Shown one piece after another: positions 1 to 8,998 of a stretch of DNA of 64,000 nt. The notes beneath the pieces are model-generated. The model did not search any database. It was not told the DNA's origin and saw only the letters and a list, made by a program, of their open reading frames with translations. The DNA comes from Magicicada septendecula. Lineage: Eukaryota; Arthropoda; Insecta; Hemiptera; Cicadidae. The stretch's first letter is position 1; each line of letters begins with the position of its first letter. The stretch covers positions 62,001-126,000 of the forward strand of contig JAWRYS010001461.1 of assembly GCA_034769895.1 (NCBI GenBank), written 5' to 3'. The position numbers and the translations under genes were made by a program.

Positions 1-298
1 CAATCCCCCCTCCCTACACTTCCCTATCACACCACTACATTGCTTACATACGATGTATACAAAATACGCTGAGGCAAGTTCAGGTTGCCTCATTCGCTTT
101 AAACGAACTACGCCGAATCTCACCTGTCACCATCTAGCGGTCGCTCAATAAAGCACGTTTCGGTTTAATAAATTTGACAGTCGCAGTAACAATGTATAAT
201 CTTTACGTTATGTAGTTTATACGTATTTATAATTTTTATTCTACAGAATTTTTTAGGGTAGGCATTGCCTCAATTGCCTCCATGTAACTTCGCCACTG
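1..298. mobile_element. Terminal part of a hAT-type DNA transposon, cut by the window edge
   Basis: Read from right to left, the sequence ending at 298 begins CAGTGGCGAAGTTACATGG, which has the CAGTGGCG start typical of hAT terminal inverted repeats. The flanking bases 299-306 are atatatat, a possible 8-bp target duplication that cannot be confirmed because the other end lies outside the window. No transposase coding sequence is visible in the part present. The superfamily call is by terminal motif only. Confidence 0.5.
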
Positions 299-580
299 AT
301 ATATATGTGTACAACGTTATCGGCAACAAAGAAGTAGTTTTTGTTAAAATTCCTTCCCGGGATATTTGGCCGTAGTCCAATGTTTTCTACAAAACCAGAC
401 ATTTCGGCAATGCCATCGACTTCCATCATCAGTGAAAATCGAGTGCGATAACGTGAGGTGGTATACGTTAGTGACCACAGTACTGTGGTTAAGGCTGAAG
501 CAGTAAGTAGAAAGAAGTAGTTTCTATGGTAGTATTTCATTTCGAAAATGATTTTAAATATAAATCTTAGAATATGGAAG
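299..580. other. Short unassigned stretch
   Basis: A minus-strand open frame at 253-540 crosses the transposon boundary at 298 and has no recognisable domain, so I do not call it a gene. Nothing else is supported here. Confidence 0.4.
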
Positions 581-1948
581 TCATGTATGGTTCTCCATAC
601 CGATATTTAAATATATGATATTATTATTATCAATATAATATTTATTTAAACTTTTATATCTTTCCACAATGTCGTTTGAATTAATAGGCTTATTCCATAT
701 CAACTTATCATGTAACATGTCATCATAGGGTATGGTCCTGTCACCTTTAGTATTATCTGTCCTGATTAGGTAAGTTATAAAGTCATTACTATCGTCATCA
801 TAATTATCTACTACTACACCCTTTACTTCACAAGGTAAGTGCTTGTTATCATTATTATCATCATCTACTATTGCTGCCATCTCAGCTTTAATACAAGGTA
901 CGTATTCACTATAATTATCTACCATGTCTACTTCCAACCTTTCTACAAATTCTCTATAGTTTCTTTTTACTTTTAAAATCTCTATCTCTCTCTTTCTCTC
1001 ACTCTCATCACAATACCTCTCTCTCTCAAAATATGCAGGGGTCACTAACTCATAATTACTGCACCACCGATGAAGTGCATAAAAAACCCGGGGAACTCTA
1101 TTTGTAGACATATCGTCTCCCAAATATACTCTGAAGGAACTCTCGTCCTTGCTAAACACATGTGAAGCCTTTACTTCACCCCCAACTACAATATCACGGG
1201 AAAAATTTACCCCCTGCAATCCCCCTACAATTATACTTTCTTTACACTTTCTCTCTGACTCAACACACACTAACATCCCATCATTATCATCTTCTACTCT
1301 CTCTAAAATTTCGTTATCACTATCAATATCCACGCAATTTTGATTCACTAATATTTCACTCTTGTTAACATTATCATAACTAACATTATTACTCACCTGG
1401 TTTATTGCCACCTGTTTTACCTTTAAACTGACCCCATTATGATTATAGTTGTCACTATTATTTCCACTTACCTTGTCAATTAGCACCTTGTTTGCACTTA
1501 AGCTAACCTCTTTCTGATTATCATTTGTATTCACCTCACCTACCTCGTTTTTTATCTTCACAGAACTTAAACTAGCACTATTTTCTGTAAATGTATTATC
1601 ATTACTACCTCCACTATCATTCCATGTATCACTCTCTATCGCTACATTTTCAATTGTGTCACCGTTATCACTTTTGATCTCGTGACTACCATTTTCTACT
1701 ATTTTACTTTCACTAACCCCTTCATTTACCTCGTTACTTAGTTTACTAGTGTTATCACTATTTTCGTTAAAGATAGCGTGAGCGTATAATCCCGTTTTTT
1801 GTTCTCTCATTTGTTTAAGCTCATTATTGAATTTACACCAATCATCCTCAGTCATTCTGTTCAAAACCCTTTTAAACTCGTGCATGAATTCCGTACTATT
1901 CCATGCCTCCCCTAATCCACTTACTTTATTTTCACGTGTCTCGGCCAT
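581..1948 (-). CDS. Orphan acidic Asn/Ser-rich protein, 455 residues
   Basis: An uninterrupted 455-codon frame in DNA where other frames are broken every few dozen codons. I recognise no domain. Visible parts: an N-terminal segment of mixed charge (about residues 1-50); a long low-complexity middle rich in Asn, Asp, Ser, Glu and Val (about 60-230), which contains two or three degenerate tandem units of roughly 25 residues built around a [V/I]SL..[N/K][K/Q]V pattern; and a more regular C-terminal third with a strongly charged helix (about residues 310-345) and a compact end. No signal peptide or membrane segment is evident. The ATG at 1948 follows an AT-rich leader with TATA-like sequence around 1970-1985. 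It lies on the same strand as the coiled-coil host gene but is not spliced to it in any visible way. It could be a host orphan, a mobile-element accessory gene or a domesticated sequence; nothing here decides between them. Confidence 0.6.
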   Translation of the reverse strand: MAETRENKVSGLGEAWNSTEFMHEFKRVLNRMTEDDWCKFNNELKQMREQKTGLYAHAIFNENSDNTSKLSNEVNEGVSESKIVENGSHEIKSDNGDTIENVAIESDTWNDSGGSNDNTFTENSASLSSVKIKNEVGEVNTNDNQKEVSLSANKVLIDKVSGNNSDNYNHNGVSLKVKQVAINQVSNNVSYDNVNKSEILVNQNCVDIDSDNEILERVEDDNDGMLVCVESERKCKESIIVGGLQGVNFSRDIVVGGEVKASHVFSKDESSFRVYLGDDMSTNRVPRVFYALHRWCSNYELVTPAYFERERYCDESERKREIEILKVKRNYREFVERLEVDMVDNYSEYVPCIKAEMAAIVDDDNNDNKHLPCEVKGVVVDNYDDDSNDFITYLIRTDNTKGDRTIPYDDMLHDKLIWNKPINSNDIVERYKSLNKYYIDNNNIIYLNIGMENHT

Positions 1949-3648
1949 GTTAAAAAATTTTATTTATAATATACCCTTTATATATAAAAAACCACTATCA
2001 CCCTATAATTACACACATAAAATCAAAACACCTAACACACTCATTGTCAACAGTACAAGTAAACGCAATAACCCTATCAAAACATAACCTTATCTCCACG
2101 TCTATGTTTACGTATCTTTAAATTATATATATTACTTCAGATAACTGTTCCGCTCTTTCCAGTAAGCTTACTCCACATAAAATAACATTCTATGTAGAGT
2201 CCCTGTTCGCAGAAGCAAATGTTATCTTAATTTATTTACTGCAACAATTAATATGTAATATCAATAATTTTATTCAACATTTTGTTCAGGCTCCATCTTG
2301 TGATAATACAAGAACATTAGATTTGCTTACATTTAAGGGCAGAATTCGGTTAAGCGAACCAGAAGTAGCGGAATGCGTTATCTGAAATAATTTACTCTTG
2401 CTTGAAATGTTTACCAAATGACATTACCTTTTATTGTCATATTACGTACATGAATGAGACTCTACCATGCGACAACAAGCACACTACTATATGCCATTAG
2501 GCGTTGCGCCATGAGACGCAGTTTCACTATGCAAGTTAAAAATTCCCCTTAAACATTTCAATAGCCCTCCAAAATAACATATTCAATTATATTTTTATGA
2601 TGTCATAATTAGAATTACTCACAACACAGCACTTATTAAATGTAGTTAGACATTCTCTCATTCACTCACACTCGCATTCTTATGGTACAATTTTCTTTTA
2701 ATTTTCCCCAAATTGAGCTCATTTTTATTATTGAATAACTGAAATTTTGTATTGGCCCTTATTTAATATTTAAATGTACCCCCCATTTGTCACTTAGCTG
2801 AAATTAGTCCTCCAGACGTCCCGTCGCTGAACCTGCACTAAAAGATGTTAAAACTTTACTAAACTCTGTGTTTATGTTGAGCTGTTAATAACGTTGAACT
2901 GTTATTGCATTTTATGCAAAATACTGCACTTTTACACCGAGACTTAGTTTTGTAAAATTTAGATATAGAGCCGGCCGGTTATGCTGCTATATGGTGACTG
3001 AAAACGATCTGCAACGCTTCAAGTCTGAGGTGGGGAGTAATTACGTCACCAGTCTCTTTGTGTAGAGATCCACGCCTTAGTTGTTTACAAGCGCAGAAAT
3101 TGCGTAGTTGCATACTTTTGGATGACGTATACATGGGTGCAGCTTGTGACACATTTGTATGACAAAATAATGTTGTTGTTTCTGTGCGTATACTCTTGAC
3201 CTTGAAGCAAATTCTGTCCACTCGATATTGCGCAGTTGCAAACCTTCATAAAACTTTACTAATTTCTTATATGTGACTTTGAAATAAAATACGATTTATA
3301 TTGATTATTCCCCAAAATACAGTAGGGCCAGAATTGTACTGTTACAATGGCACATGGAAGGATCAGTGGATTAACTGTGGTTTCTGACAATCATGCATTG
3401 TACATTCTCAGTTAACACAGATAATCAAAGTTTTACTGTATTGGCAAAGCAAAAAATCCTTTTCATAAAAGCTAAAATAGATTTACTATTTATTTAATTA
3501 AAGAGGTTTTCCCAATGAAGAGATCTTCTACATAATATTAATTATTATCATTCTATAAACTTACTATCTGTTACAGCACGCCCTTGTACTCAACAGAGTT
3601 AATAAAGAAAAGTTTCAGATAAATAAGCATGATGCCTATGTAACCCAC
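1949..3648. other. Non-coding stretch upstream of the orphan ORF
   Basis: AT-rich sequence with no recognised element. A somewhat GC-richer patch at about 2970-3235 has an 80-codon minus frame without a recognisable domain. Parts of it (the block near 3190-3235) loosely resemble 60610-60715, which hints at a dispersed repeat, but the match is too weak to name. Confidence 0.35.
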
Positions 3649-3825
3649 CTGTACAAGACTGTCCATATGCTGAGCCCTGACACTTAAGTCACTTTCAATC
3701 TCTTGTAATCTCCACTTTTCATTCTCCAGCATGCGCTGTTGTTGTTTCAATTTCTGACGCTCCTCGTTTAATTCCAGTTCAAGTTCACGAGCAGCTTCAA
3801 GGGCTCCATGCACCTCAACACGTGC
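3649..3825 (-). CDS. Coiled-coil host gene, exon 4 of those visible (internal exon)
   Basis: A 177-bp exon of exactly 59 codons. On the minus strand it follows a tract ending in CAACAG and is followed by a GTGGGT donor. The peptide is almost wholly charged heptad sequence (ARVEVHGALEAAREL at its start, AQHMDSLVQ at its end), so it forms coiled coil. It begins and ends in phase 0, matching the phase-0 end of the exon at 56165-56302, although 52.3 kb of intron lies between them. The alternation of Glu/Arg/Gln-rich helices resembles the C-terminal region of centriolar/ciliary proteins such as Fas-binding factor 1 (FBF1). That identity rests on overall character, not on a signature motif, so I leave the symbol blank. 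Any further downstream exons must lie below position 3571; I found none. Confidence 0.7.
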
Positions 3826-3873
3826 CTGTTGGAGTAATGCTATTATCAATAACAATATAGTACTAGTCATTGT

Positions 3874-4080
3874 AATAATAATAATAATTGGAGTCTGGGT
3901 GGCACCCAGTGGTCAGCACAGTGTCATCTGTTTGAATCTGTCTCAGGCTGGTTCGTTAGTCATGACATACAGTCAGATTCTGGTTTAGCCAACCCAAATG
4001 GATACCTGGCCTCATCAGCTGAGGAAGTTAAAGGAGGTATACACTTAACAGTAGCCACACTGTACTACTTGTACACTATT
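3874..4080 (+). repeat. Possible tRNA-derived SINE
   Basis: Near 3899 there is TGGCACCCAGTGGTCAGCAC, which fits a pol III A box (TGGC..AGTGG), and about 40 bases later GGTTCGTTAGTC, which fits a degenerate B box. Spacing and order suit a tRNA-type SINE head. An (AAT)n run precedes it at 3874-3888. I could not fix the 3' end or a target duplication. Confidence 0.4.
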
Positions 4081-4464
4081 CAGTCAAAGTATTACGGTAG
4101 AACCTCTGTTAACCGAAACAAAGGTGGGGAAGGCAGTTTGGATATGTCATTTTTTAAAGTTTGAGGTAAAATAACTGACGGCAATATACAATATTATCAA
4201 AAGATTTTAATCAAAATCAAACTATTTATATAAAGTCACTATTCTTTTTAACACTAGTTTTATGTTTTTTTTTTTAATCTTCTATTTTCCTGTGCTTTTT
4301 CTTTTCAGATCGCTTTCTTGTAGCAGTACATCACCATCGCTTCATTCGCAGAACGTCAGAGGGCTTTCACTCTTCAGATCGTTCGACAAACCGTAACGCT
4401 ATCTGAAAATATGAATAAAACTCCGTGAGAAAAACACATATTTCATATAGCCTAATTTAATGCC

Positions 4465-4821
4465 CTAACCCAAAATAAGAACTCTTACCTTTAAGGCACT
4501 GAAGATCTCGTCAGTGGTGTCATGGCTGCTGCTCTCTGCTATGTCATTGTCTTTGTCGTCCCTTTGTTGCATGACGCATACAAAAACAGCCTCCTTTACT
4601 ATCACGTTTTGACACGTCTTCATTGTTTTCTTGTTTGGCATCTTTGAAGCATGCTCTTCAAACTTATTTTTCATCCTGACCCAATTAGAAACAGTAAAAC
4701 CAACTACAAAATCAGCTGCCACAGTTAGCAAAATCTCGCCATTTTTTATTCTTTTAATTGCATCCAATTTATCTACAATCATTATCACAACCCATTTCCT
4801 CTTTGTTGACATGACACACAA
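4465..4821 (-). pseudogene. Tigger/CENP-B-like transposase, N-terminal fragment
   Basis: A 118-codon frame. Near its start KRKWVVIMIVDKLDAIKRIK matches the CENP-B N-terminal helix-turn-helix consensus (KRK.V.L..EDKL.I..R...G), followed by a second helix-turn-helix segment and the [K/R]K.MK...N stretch that precedes the second DNA-binding domain in jerky/Tigger proteins, then VFVCVMQQR (family: V..WF.QQR). It ends well before the DDE catalytic region, so it is a remnant. The true start is probably the second Met at about 4809. No catalytic residues remain. Confidence 0.75.
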
Positions 4822-5181
4822 TTATATAAAACTCATTTCATACAAGATATCACACAAGCAACAACACACAATCACGGTTACTGAGCGGACGATGTGAACT
4901 ACCGAAAGTGCCAAAACAACCTGACTTGACAGCTTATAAGAGACGCGACCACACAACAGGCAGCAAGCGGTCTGCGCTTGCCCGTTACCTACCCCCTTTG
5001 TCTAAAATGGATCCACGAGGTGGTTGACCTGACGGGTGACGCACTATGCTTGGTATCCATCTTAAACTAAGGAAACCTGTTTGTTTTGAACAGAGCTATC
5101 ATGACAAATCACACTTTACAATGTTTATTACATAAATTTTCATGTTTCATCTGGAAAACAAACTGTAAACATCAGGAATAT

Positions 5182-5359
5182 ATAATTTTTTTAATGAAGA
5201 AATTTGTGTTACTGGTTATAATCACAAACAGAATTATCACTCTAGCACACCACTATAGACAAATTATTCCGATTAGCACTTTCAAGCTTCTCAGCTCATC
5301 GTTGGATCAGAATTTTTCTATAGTGGTGTGCAACAGTGATAATTCTGTTTATAATTTTT
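5182..5359. repeat. Short stem-loop element, copy 1 (with target duplication)
   Basis: The element (5191-5350, 160 bp) is flanked by the direct repeat ATAATTTTT (5182-5190 and 5351-5359). It contains inverted arms, aacagaattatcac near 5227 and gtgataattctgtt ending at 5349, around a loop. A second copy in opposite orientation is at 58254-58400, and the loop is inverted between the copies. It sits inside the Tigger remnant, so it is younger than that. Confidence 0.6.
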
Positions 5360-5411
5360 TTTTCCGTCGTTTCGGTTAAACAGTATTTTGGTTAATTGAG
5401 GTTCTACTGTA

Positions 5412-5947
5412 TAGCATAACATGCAACTGGTCTCTTGTTTTGTTATTTTTGAGTCTTTTTGATTCTATGTGATTTTGGTCATTGTGAAATGTGATATGTA
5501 AATCATGTGAAAATGTTTTAACTATATAACTCTAAACAAAAGAACTGTGCATTGGCCACATTTGTAAAGGCTTTATTAATCATAAAAACCACCCTGTAGC
5601 AGGTGCCTTTTCTTATGCAGAGAATGTGTACGAATTCAGTGACACAATCCCAAAAACCAAATTAACCATTTCCAAAAAACAGGACACAATAAAGTAGGGC
5701 TTGAACAAACCTTGTTTGGTACGTGGCAGCTGGAAGTAACATGCCAGTTTTCACTTAGGAAAAATGCTGTTTCCCTTTGAAAGCCGTTAGCATCAGTTAC
5801 ACAATTATACCATAGCCACACTGGTTATGTGATCAGAGTACAATTTCAGAAAACAGATAAGTGTGAAATGGAAAAGTAATAGTGCAAAACTAAAGAAAAT
5901 TAAATTGTGAAGGTTTGTTTAACTTATGGGAAAGCATTAATTGACTA
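5412..5947. other. Unassigned intronic sequence
   Basis: No gene, repeat or element recognised between the Tigger and mariner insertions. Confidence 0.4.
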
Positions 5948-6890
5948 CGAGGGAAATTCGAAAAGTAAAGATACAAGGCTCACAAAACATTCAAAAATGC
6001 ATGTATTTCAAAACAAAGTATATATACATGAAGGTATATATCACACTATTTTTTGACATAATCACTGTCAAGATCGATACACTTTTGCAGTCTTGGGACG
6101 AGTTTTTGTATACCAGTGTTGTACACCTCTCCCGCCACCTTCCCCAACCAAGTTTTCACAGCATCTTTCACCTTCATCTTTCAGCAGCATTTATCGTTGC
6201 ACCTTGTTCCATAATATTGACGAGAAGCGGCCCCTTTCTATCCCAGAAAATTGTCGCCATCATTTTTCGAGCCGATTGCGAAGTTTTCAATTTTTTCGCT
6301 GATGGTGAATGGGTAGGTCGCCACTGCATCGACTGTCGTTTGTGAGTGTGAAACCCAAGTTTCGTCGCCTGTAACAAAGCAGTCCAAAAGCTCTTCACCT
6401 TCTTCTTTAAAACATTCGAGAAAAGCTTTAGCGTAAGCAACTCAGTTCCGTTTGTGCTTGTCACTCAACATTTTGGGCACCCAACAAGCACAAAGTTTTC
6501 GATACCCCAACGTTTCTGCAAGTGTATCATACAAAACTGTTCCCGAAATTTCAGGGTACAATTCGTGAAGCTCATCAATTGTCAAACGCTGATTGTTACG
6601 AACGTTGTCCTCGATTATTCGCAAAACTCCGTCACTGGCAACAGAAGGGCGCCCACTCCTCTCCTCATCATGAACTTCAGTTCTTCCTTCTTTAATCTCA
6701 CGAACCCACTTCGTCACAATCTGTCTTGTCATAACACATTCACCATAAACCGCAACAAGTCGACATTGAATCTCAGCTGCTCTATTGCCTTCCGCAGAAA
6801 GAAATCGTATCACTGAGCGCAACTCGCACCTGGCGGGATTTTGATATGCAGGGTGTAATGTGTCAAAATGGGGGCTTTTATTTTTTATTA
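5948..6890 (-). mobile_element. Mariner element, internally deleted
   Basis: The end at 5948, CGAGGGAAATTCGAAAAGTA, is preceded by TA and resembles mariner inverted repeats. The opposite end is not clear; I place it near 6890 by the expected distance upstream of the transposase start. The transposase remnant fills most of the element. Confidence 0.7.
6046..6834 (-). pseudogene. Mariner transposase pseudogene with central deletion and frameshift
   Basis: N-terminal part (about 6442-6834): RSVIRFLSAEGN and RLVAVYGE are the first helix-turn-helix, VTKWVREIKEGRTEV and RSGRPS the linker, and the segment ending WVPKMLSDKHK the second DNA-binding domain. After a stop and frameshift near 6440, TGDETWVSH supplies the first catalytic Asp, then RQSMQWR and the MMATIFWDRKG block. 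The part with the remaining catalytic Asp residues is missing. The C-terminal end (TWLGKVAGEVY through DSDYVKK, stop at 6046-6048) is present. With the second acidic block deleted and the frame broken, it cannot be active. Confidence 0.85.
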
Positions 6891-7439
6891 AATTTATTTA
6901 AATTTCTTTAGTATCATCATTGCAAGTCCCATGTGAAATAGCGTTGGATTCAAACAATGAACGGTAACATAATTTTTTGGGCTGGGTGTTGTCGGAGAAC
7001 GCAATACTTGGTTGTGAACCGAGTAATTGTCATGTACTGTGTGCGCATATACAAGTCCGGGCGCAGCTTCTATGCACAACAGTTGGAACCGATGCGACAA
7101 AAATGGCTAAGCAGAAAGATTTTCTTGCCATGTGCTTTGGAGATGGAGGAAATCAACGAAGAGGCTCCACCCACCTAAGCCTCTAATATTGTCACCGCCT
7201 AACGTCGCTGGTTAATTTGGCAAATGGACAGTCCATACTTCCGTGTACGGTGACAAAAAAGTCACAGCCTGAAGGCAGTGCCTTCCCGTTCATTAACAAG
7301 GTATAGTGGGGAGTCTTGTTCACTGTTAGCCCAGCCATCACTCCGGCCGGAGGTATTAGACTCGACTTATTAAAAACTGAGTCTATTTTTAATAAAATGT
7401 CATAAATTTCGTCAAACGTGATCGAAGAGTAAATTCGGA
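6891..7439. other. Unassigned, slightly GC-richer stretch
   Basis: Two overlapping plus frames (6957-7178 and 6977-7186) and one minus frame cover the same bases without a recognisable domain or codon bias, so none is called. I see no element ends. Confidence 0.35.
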
Positions 7440-8134
7440 GTTAATAAGACAAGAAACATGAACAAAATGAAGAAGAAAGCGATTAACCAAACCAAATGAA
7501 GAAGGGAAAAAACTGAAACCAAGCAAAATGAAACCAATTGAAGGAATTGAATGACTCAATGCCACTTATAAAATGAACCCAAAGAGAAGGTGGAAAAACA
7601 AGATATAAAGGAAGTACACTGAAAATGAAGAAGGAGGAAAATGAAAAAGAAACAAACCTAAGATAAAGGGAAATAAATAAAAAGGAAACCCAATGATAAG
7701 ACACAAACAAGTAATAAAGAAGAAAAGCAGGAGAAATGATACACTCAATGTAAGGTTGAAACAGAAACCAATAAATAACTTAAGTAATAAATAAATATTA
7801 TTATCAATTAAATGGATAATAAAGTAAATGACAATTGAATTAAACCGAATTAAAGAATGTTAAATATAAAAGCAAACTAACCCACACATTAGAGTTAGAG
7901 GTAATGTTAAAATCAATAGAGGCATAAAATTGTTAATATTGTTAATGATATTTGTAATGAAAGAGATAGTACGGTAGTGAGAAAGTAATTAGAGGGATTA
8001 CCCATTTAGAAACACTTAAAAACCAAAAACTTTTTTAGAAGTGCCAAAGTGGAAGTGTAAAAATCCCAAAATAAAGTGATAAAGAAAAAACACTAAATAA
8101 ATTATAATAAACAATTCAGGCGTTATTTCAGTAA
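7440..8134 (+). mobile_element. Relic LTR fragment related to solo LTR C
   Basis: The order of motifs parallels about 9120-9830 of LTR C: aatgaagaaggg, the aacccaaaggagagg-like block, gaaaatgaagaaggagg, acacaaacaagtaataaag, the tagagttagaggtaatg block, ataaaattgttaat, and attagagggattaccca. Divergence and indels are larger than between LTR pairs of A, B or E, so this is an old relic. It stops where the GIY-YIG fragment begins at 8135. Confidence 0.6.
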
Positions 8135-8470
8135 AGCGGTGTTTATAAGTTGAACTGTAAACAGTGTGATAAGGTTTACCTGGGTGAAACAGGACGTAAG
8201 TTCGAAATTAGATTGAGAGAGCATGCAAGAGGAGAAGGAGACAGAACTACGAATTCGCTCCATGCGAGACATTTTAATGAAACAGGGCATAGGTTTTTAG
8301 ACCCAACAGAGAACGTCAAAATAGTAAGGTTAGAGAATAACATAAGTAAACGCAAATTGTATGAAGCATTAGAAATATTAAAAGTAAGGAAAAAGAATAG
8401 TAATGCGCTGATGAACATAAAGACTGAATTTAGTAATGAGGATATATTTTACTATATTTTGAAAGAGTAG
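8135..8470 (+). pseudogene. Penelope-like element, isolated GIY-YIG endonuclease domain
   Basis: An open segment of 111 codons plus a stop, immediately preceded by an in-frame TAA. It starts SGVYKLNCKQCDKVYLGETG, which holds the GIY (GVY) and YIG (YLG) motifs and the Cys pair typical of PLE endonucleases, followed by the conserved Arg of R.REH and a Glu-containing C-terminal helix. No reverse transcriptase is attached; the fragment begins exactly at the domain boundary, consistent with the strong 5' truncation usual for PLEs. Related to, but clearly different from, the PLE nested in element A at 33687-35751. Sequence to about 8650 is probably its 3' untranslated region. Confidence 0.85.
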
Positions 8471-8998
8471 TGTATAAAAAGTGTAATACGGTTACAGGAT
8501 AGGTCCAGAAGGTAGAAAGCTGTAGGAGATTTCTAGAGGAAATGTATATGACGAGGTCAGGTTGACTGAGTAAGGGGCGGGGCTAGCAAGGACTGGGCGG
8601 TGAGTATTGCCTCCTATTGGTTGAATGTAACCGGTGATGCGTGGGAGGGTTAGTATATATATATATATATATTGTATATATATATATATATATATTTCCA
8701 TCAGGAAATGGGATACGAGAATAGTCAGATGATTGAATGTCTTCTCTCCTTGTGCACACTGTATGCTCTCATAGTACTCCAGTTTCTATCTTTAAAATGA
8801 GAAAATGGTTTTTATTGTAAGTGGTGTTTTACAGTATTAATGTTTAAAATGGGAAATTGTTTATTGTAGTATAATATTGTGTTTTATTACCTAATAAAGA
8901 AAAGGGAAAACTTTGCAATCCTGTACAACCAACAACAACGAACCAGGGAAAGTTCAACAATGTTGTAACAATATACATATATATATATATATATATAT
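8471..8998. other. Probable PLE 3' region and AT tracts before LTR C
   Basis: 8471-8650 includes a GC-rich patch (near 8570-8650) unlike the surroundings. (TA)n tracts occur at 8654-8695 and 8971-8998. The sequence tgttgtaaca at 8961-8970, just before the second tract, looks like the 3' end of another LTR of this family, but I cannot trace its body. Confidence 0.45.
8971..8998. repeat. (AT)n tract bordering LTR C
   Basis: Simple AT dinucleotide run directly abutting the TG start of LTR C; its counterpart, eight AT bases, follows the LTR at 12247-12254. Confidence 0.9.

Larger units (their letters stand above)
4095..5409 (-). mobile_element. Tigger/pogo-type DNA transposon (Tc1-mariner superfamily), degraded
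   Basis: Left end CGGTAGAACCTCTGTTAACC and right end (reverse complement) CAGTAGAACCTCAATTAACC form terminal inverted repeats of the Tigger type, flanked by TA on both sides (4093-4094 and 5410-5411). The element is about 1.3 kb, shorter than a full Tigger, and keeps only the DNA-binding part of the transposase on the minus strand. A short repeat (5191-5350) is inserted in it. Confidence 0.85.

Noticed and set aside
253-540. 95-codon minus-strand frame
   Set aside because: It crosses the hAT boundary at 298 and has no recognisable domain.
1149-2087. Plus-strand frames opposite the orphan gene
   Set aside because: Antisense shadows of the 455-codon minus frame; composition follows its codons.
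6957-7186. Two overlapping plus frames
   Set aside because: Same bases in two frames, no domain, no splice or start context that favours either.
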